This document shows positions 5,159-8,080 of a stretch of DNA of 8,080 nucleotides, in pieces. Within the stretch, counting starts at the first letter, position 1. Each line of letters begins with the position of its first letter. This DNA is from Candidatus Heimdallarchaeota archaeon AB_125 (GTDB lineage: Archaea; Asgardarchaeota; Heimdallarchaeia; Heimdallarchaeales; Heimdallarchaeaceae). The notes under the pieces were generated by a model. It ran no database searches, was not told the DNA's origin, and worked only from the letters and a program-made list of their open reading frames with translations. Location: the NCBI GenBank assembly GCA_001940755.1, contig MEHH01000114.1, positions 1 through 8,080 of the forward strand, given 5' to 3'. The position numbers and the translations under genes are program-made.

Positions 5159-5942
5159 CTACTTATGTCTAAGTAGAAATTCCAATACTATACTATTAAA
5201 CAACTCTGGTTTTGTTTCATAAACATCATGACCAGCTTTTGGGATAATAGCTAATTCTGCGTTTGGAATTAATTTGAACATTTTAACACACTCATCAATT
5301 GAGCTAGCTTCATCATGATCACCTGCAAGAATTAATATTGGGTCATTGATATTCTCAATCTCTTCTTTAGGAAATGCTTCTGGATCACACCACATTTTTG
5401 AGATGTCTTGAAGAAGTTTTTTTCCAATAATCTTCCCCATGTCCTGCTGTATGAATTTCTGGTAATTTCTCAGTAAACTGAGGAATTACTTCTCTGAGTC
5501 TTTCAAAATTAACTTGTCCTGGTCCTTCAATTCCCCAGAATTTCATTGTATTAGTATAATAATCAGTTATTTCGCTCAGAACTCCTCCAGCAACCAAAGC
5601 TTTAGCTAGTTCAGGATAACGGATTCCAATCTCTAAAACTATTTGACCTCCATCACTCCAACCAATAATTAGTGGTTTTTCTAATTTCAATTCTCGTACA
5701 AGTGCTGCAATATCATCTGCCATTAACTTATAACTAAACTCTCCTGATGGATTGTTTGTTTTACCATGACCTCTACTATCAGTAGCTATAACTCTAAAAC
5801 TTTCTGAGAAGAAATCTATTTGATTTTCCCAATTTTCTTCTGCAATAGTAATACCTCCATGAAGAAGAATTAATGGGCAACCTTCTCCTTTCTCAATATA
5901 GTGTAGTTTTAAGTCATTAACTTCAACATAGTTACTTTTCAT
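5159..5942 (-). CDS. alpha/beta hydrolase, broken by a one-base frameshift
   Basis: Two overlapping frames encode the two halves of one alpha/beta-hydrolase. The first (5942-5385) has the HGG oxyanion region (residues 28-30), DSRGHG (55-60) and the nucleophile elbow GWSDGG with Ser96. The second (up to 5159) has AGDHDE with the acid (about Asp210 in the joined protein) and AGHD with His238. The first frame runs off into unrelated residues after DYWKK, and the second resumes LLQDISKMW. The junction is a run of seven A on the coding strand (plus-strand 5417-5423). Removing one A gives 260 residues plus stop, exactly in frame and normal for the family. The substrate is unknown; similarity is to small esterases/lactonases and peptidase-like members. 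The ATG start with a TATA box 28 bases upstream suggests a leaderless mRNA. It may be an assembly error, a recent pseudogene or slippage. Confidence 0.82.
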
Positions 5943-5966
5943 ATCTTCAACTATGCAATATTCTAT

Positions 5967-5974
5967 TACTTAAA
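5967..5974 (-). promoter_or_regulatory. TATA box of the alpha/beta hydrolase gene
   Basis: TTTAAGTA on the minus strand, centred about 28 bases before the ATG at 5942. That spacing places initiation at or next to the start codon, the usual arrangement for a leaderless archaeal mRNA. Confidence 0.45.
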
Positions 5975-5981
5975 CATTATT

Positions 5982-6001
5982 CGAAAATAGAAAAAAGAAT
6001 T
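5982..6001 (-). terminator. T-rich terminator after rbcL
   Basis: AATTCTTTTTTCTATTTTCG on the minus strand, starting 9 bases after the RuBisCO stop. There is no strong hairpin; the T-runs alone fit archaeal termination. It separates the e2b2-rbcL unit from the hydrolase promoter just downstream. Confidence 0.45.
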
Positions 6002-6010
6002 AGAGAAAGC

Positions 6011-7267
6011 TTAGTTTCCCCATTTCTCAAGGGCTCTAGCAAGTTCTATATGTTCTTTTGCATATTCTTCTAAAGATATGCCATTAAGAGTTGCATCTAG
6101 AGCTTGTTTCATTGCCATTGCACCTTTTCTTGTACCGTCAGGATGTCCGTGAATACCTCCACCAGCTTGAATTATGAGGTTATTACCACCATGTTTAACC
6201 AAATTAGGTATTTTTGCTGGGTATAAACCACCAGATGCAACAGGAAATGTTCTTTTGAACTCATACATAGGATTGAGCATAGCCTCTTTAATTTGAAGTT
6301 CAAGATCTAATTCTGTATCCATTTTACCTTGACCATACGATCCTATGTGAAGTTGATCACCACCAACCATACGGATTATTTTTGAAACAGGCAACATAGA
6401 GATACCATGTTTTTGGTTACGGGTAAAAGCTGCATGCATAGTTCTATGAACATGAATGGGCAACTTAACACTTGGATCAGCTGCCATTTGAGCAAGTTCT
6501 TGAAATCCTGTAAGGATAACATCTATCATGAGACACTTAGCTCCATTATCAATGGCTTCTTCTATCCTCCTCCACATAACATCATGTTTAGCAGTAACAT
6601 TAACAGCATGGATTACAGTTCTTCCTGTTTCCTCTTTTACTTGGTCCATTTTTTCTAACACTGCAACTGTTCTATCTGATATAGGGCAGAATGGTTGATT
6701 GCTTAGGTTTTCATCATCCTTAATAAAATCTACACCACCTATTGCAGCTTCATAAGCTACTTGAGCCCATTCTTTAGCAGTCAAACCCATCTTTGGTTTG
6801 ACAATGGTTCCTATGTGGGGACGATTTGGGAATTCACCTTTATCAGTACCTAAGATTTTACGAACACCTTCAACACCAAATTTTGGTCCAGGAAAGTTTT
6901 CAGCAATACTACGGGGAAATTCTACATCTAACCATCGTATATTGCGAAGGGCACCCAAGCCAAAAAGATTACCAGCAAGCATGGATAATATACTAGTAAT
7001 TCCTGCTTCAGTATCAAACGTTTCTGTTTTAAAACCAATTAATACTTCTCCACTCTGATATCCATCATGGTCACCAATAACTTTGGTATCCAGAATTTCC
7101 GCCCTTAACCTAGGGATGATATCAATTTCTGTGTTTTCAATTGTAGTAAGCTTGGTCCATGTACCAACACTTTCTTCATCACATATTTCTTCTGCAGCCA
7201 CTTCGACTGACTTAACATGCTCAACATAATAACGAGCAACTAGTAATTCCTTATATTTATCTTTCAT
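6011..7267 (-). CDS. rbcL: ribulose-1,5-bisphosphate carboxylase large subunit, archaeal form III type
   Basis: This 418-residue protein adds CO2 to ribulose-1,5-bisphosphate, giving two 3-phosphoglycerates. The active-site set is complete: E31 and T36-W37 (GTWT), N100 (GNLFG), K157 and K159 (VKPKMGL), the carbamylated lysine K183 with D185 and E186 (FIKDDEN), H274-R275, H307, loop-6 lysine K315, S345-G346-G347 and the phosphate-binding GGG at 369-371. This argues for a true carboxylase, not a RuBisCO-like protein. Form III is inferred from the R15P isomerase neighbour, the absence of a small-subunit gene and overall sequence character. Loop 6 reads GKMDTE instead of the usual GK(L/M)EG. The length is a little below the roughly 440 residues typical of archaeal enzymes. 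ATG is preceded by GAGGT at 7276-7280. It starts 28 bases after the isomerase stop, so the two are probably one transcript in the AMP salvage pathway. Confidence 0.95.
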   Translation of the reverse strand: MKDKYKELLVARYYVEHVKSVEVAAEEICDEESVGTWTKLTTIENTEIDIIPRLRAEILDTKVIGDHDGYQSGEVLIGFKTETFDTEAGITSILSMLAGNLFGLGALRNIRWLDVEFPRSIAENFPGPKFGVEGVRKILGTDKGEFPNRPHIGTIVKPKMGLTAKEWAQVAYEAAIGGVDFIKDDENLSNQPFCPISDRTVAVLEKMDQVKEETGRTVIHAVNVTAKHDVMWRRIEEAIDNGAKCLMIDVILTGFQELAQMAADPSVKLPIHVHRTMHAAFTRNQKHGISMLPVSKIIRMVGGDQLHIGSYGQGKMDTELDLELQIKEAMLNPMYEFKRTFPVASGGLYPAKIPNLVKHGGNNLIIQAGGGIHGHPDGTRKGAMAMKQALDATLNGISLEEYAKEHIELARALEKWGN

Positions 7268-7295
7268 ATTTTATTACCTCATAATTTAATCGTAA

Positions 7296-8080
7296 TTATA
7301 TCATTTCATCATTCATTATCATGAATGGATATTCTTGTTTGACTATAAGATATACAACTGCTGGTGAAAAGACTCCAGCCTCAGATATGATCCCATCTAT
7401 AAGCTCATGCGATACTGTTTCAAATGCTGGATTGAGGAAATTGAGTCCTTTTGGAGGATTTTCCCATATTTCTTTACTTTCTCGCATTTCTATTTCAGAT
7501 AGTTTTCCTATGCTTGTTTCAGGATCATATTTCAGGAGATTTATCGCCGAATAAAATGGAATGTCCATTTCACGTGCAGCCAATGCTAATAATCTTGTTC
7601 CTATCTTATTGATGACTGTACCTTGACTAGTAATAGAATCTGCACCAGTGATTATGATATCTACATCGTGTCTGTTTATTACCCATCTCATGGCACTATC
7701 AACAACTTGGGTTGTAGGAATTCCTGCTTCTACAAGTTCTTTCGCTGTTATACGACCTTGATAACGAGGACGCGTCTCAGTACAGAAAACTTGAATTTCT
7801 TTACCTTGTTTATGTGCCTCTAAAATGATACCAGTAGACAAAGATGAATGGCAATGAGTCATTATGGTACTCCCTTTCTTTATACGATGAGCACCATATT
7901 GGATAACTTTTCGTTTTGATTCTTTTAGTAGATGAATATATTCTTCTGCAAAGGATTTCACTACTTCTCTTGCTTCCTGAATTGTAGAAGCTTTTTCATG
8001 AAGATTGTATACAATATATCTTAAACCATTTCTTAATGCTGGTTCAGTAGCTCTTGCTGTTGCTAGAGCCTGACGTGCTT
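7296..8080 (-). CDS. e2b2: ribose-1,5-bisphosphate isomerase (partial, runs off the right edge)
   Basis: The open frame continues without a stop to the window edge; 260 residues are visible and the N-terminus is missing. The enzyme converts ribose-1,5-bisphosphate to ribulose-1,5-bisphosphate, the RuBisCO substrate, and belongs to the eIF2B-alpha/MtnA superfamily. Seen in order (visible residue numbers) are TARATEPALRNGLRY (7-21), THCHSS with the expected catalytic Cys at 76, CTETRPRYQG (99-108), GADSIT with the expected catalytic Asp at 147, and NKIGT shortly after. The TARATEPALRN stretch, the ETRPRYQG motif and above all the adjacent RuBisCO gene favour R15P isomerase over the translation factor eIF2B subunit or methylthioribose-1-phosphate isomerase. 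A GTG at 7961 is in frame, but the sequence upstream of it is clearly coding, so it is not the start. The stop lies 28 bases before the rbcL ATG. Confidence 0.88.
   Translation of the reverse strand, partial: ARQALATARATEPALRNGLRYIVYNLHEKASTIQEAREVVKSFAEEYIHLLKESKRKVIQYGAHRIKKGSTIMTHCHSSLSTGIILEAHKQGKEIQVFCTETRPRYQGRITAKELVEAGIPTTQVVDSAMRWVINRHDVDIIITGADSITSQGTVINKIGTRLLALAAREMDIPFYSAINLLKYDPETSIGKLSEIEMRESKEIWENPPKGLNFLNPAFETVSHELIDGIISEAGVFSPAVVYLIVKQEYPFMIMNDEMI

Noticed and set aside
6407..7058. Two plus-strand open frames (6407-6658 and 6798-7058) opposite rbcL
   Set aside because: Both are antisense to conserved RuBisCO active-site regions and lack plausible protein features.
7310..7327. 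Perfect 7-bp inverted repeat CATTCAT/ATGAATG near the isomerase stop
   Set aside because: It lies inside the coding end of e2b2 with no T-run after it, and the rbcL gene follows at once. Termination here would make little sense, so it is probably chance.
7321..7823. Plus-strand open frames opposite the isomerase gene
   Set aside because: They mirror the conserved R15P isomerase frame and have no start signals or family motifs.

Overview
This is an AT-rich archaeal chromosome segment. The evidence is an archaeal/eukaryotic-type RNase P subunit (Rpr2/Rnp4) overlapping a CRM-domain (YhbY-like) RNA-binding protein gene, FtsZ, a form III-type RuBisCO next to a ribose-1,5-bisphosphate isomerase, tRNAs behind TATA/BRE-like promoters, and genes whose TATA elements suggest short or absent leaders. 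The exact lineage cannot be fixed by reading alone. An uncultured lineage such as an Asgard archaeon is plausible but unproven. No mobile element, CRISPR array or integrase was seen.

Layout, left to right. At 1-211 the 3' end of a plus-strand gene enters from the left; it reads through only if one A is removed from an A-run. Converging on it is a minus-strand block that reads right to left: an unknown 374-residue protein (2967-1843), Rnp4 (1741-1352), the CRM/YhbY-like protein (1368-1126) and a polysaccharide-deacetylase-like protein (1105-203). ftsZ (4200-3037) lies upstream of this block and is separated from it by a hairpin plus T-run that looks like a terminator. Upstream of ftsZ are two tandem minus-strand tRNA-Gly genes (GCC and UCC anticodons) with matching promoter elements. 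A divergent plus-strand DinB-like gene (4642-5148) follows. It converges on a minus-strand alpha/beta hydrolase (5942-5159) broken by a one-base frameshift in an A7 run. The right end holds the e2b2-rbcL pair (8080-6011, minus), with e2b2 running off the window.

How the genes fit together. Rnp4 and the CRM protein form a translationally coupled RNA-processing pair. R15P isomerase and RuBisCO carry out the last two steps of the archaeal AMP (nucleoside salvage) pathway: ribose-1,5-bisphosphate to ribulose-1,5-bisphosphate, then CO2 fixation to 3-phosphoglycerate. The AMP phosphorylase that starts the pathway is not in the window. FtsZ is the division GTPase and has an unusual lysine in its GTP-binding G-box. 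The least explained item is the basic-tailed unknown protein just downstream of ftsZ.
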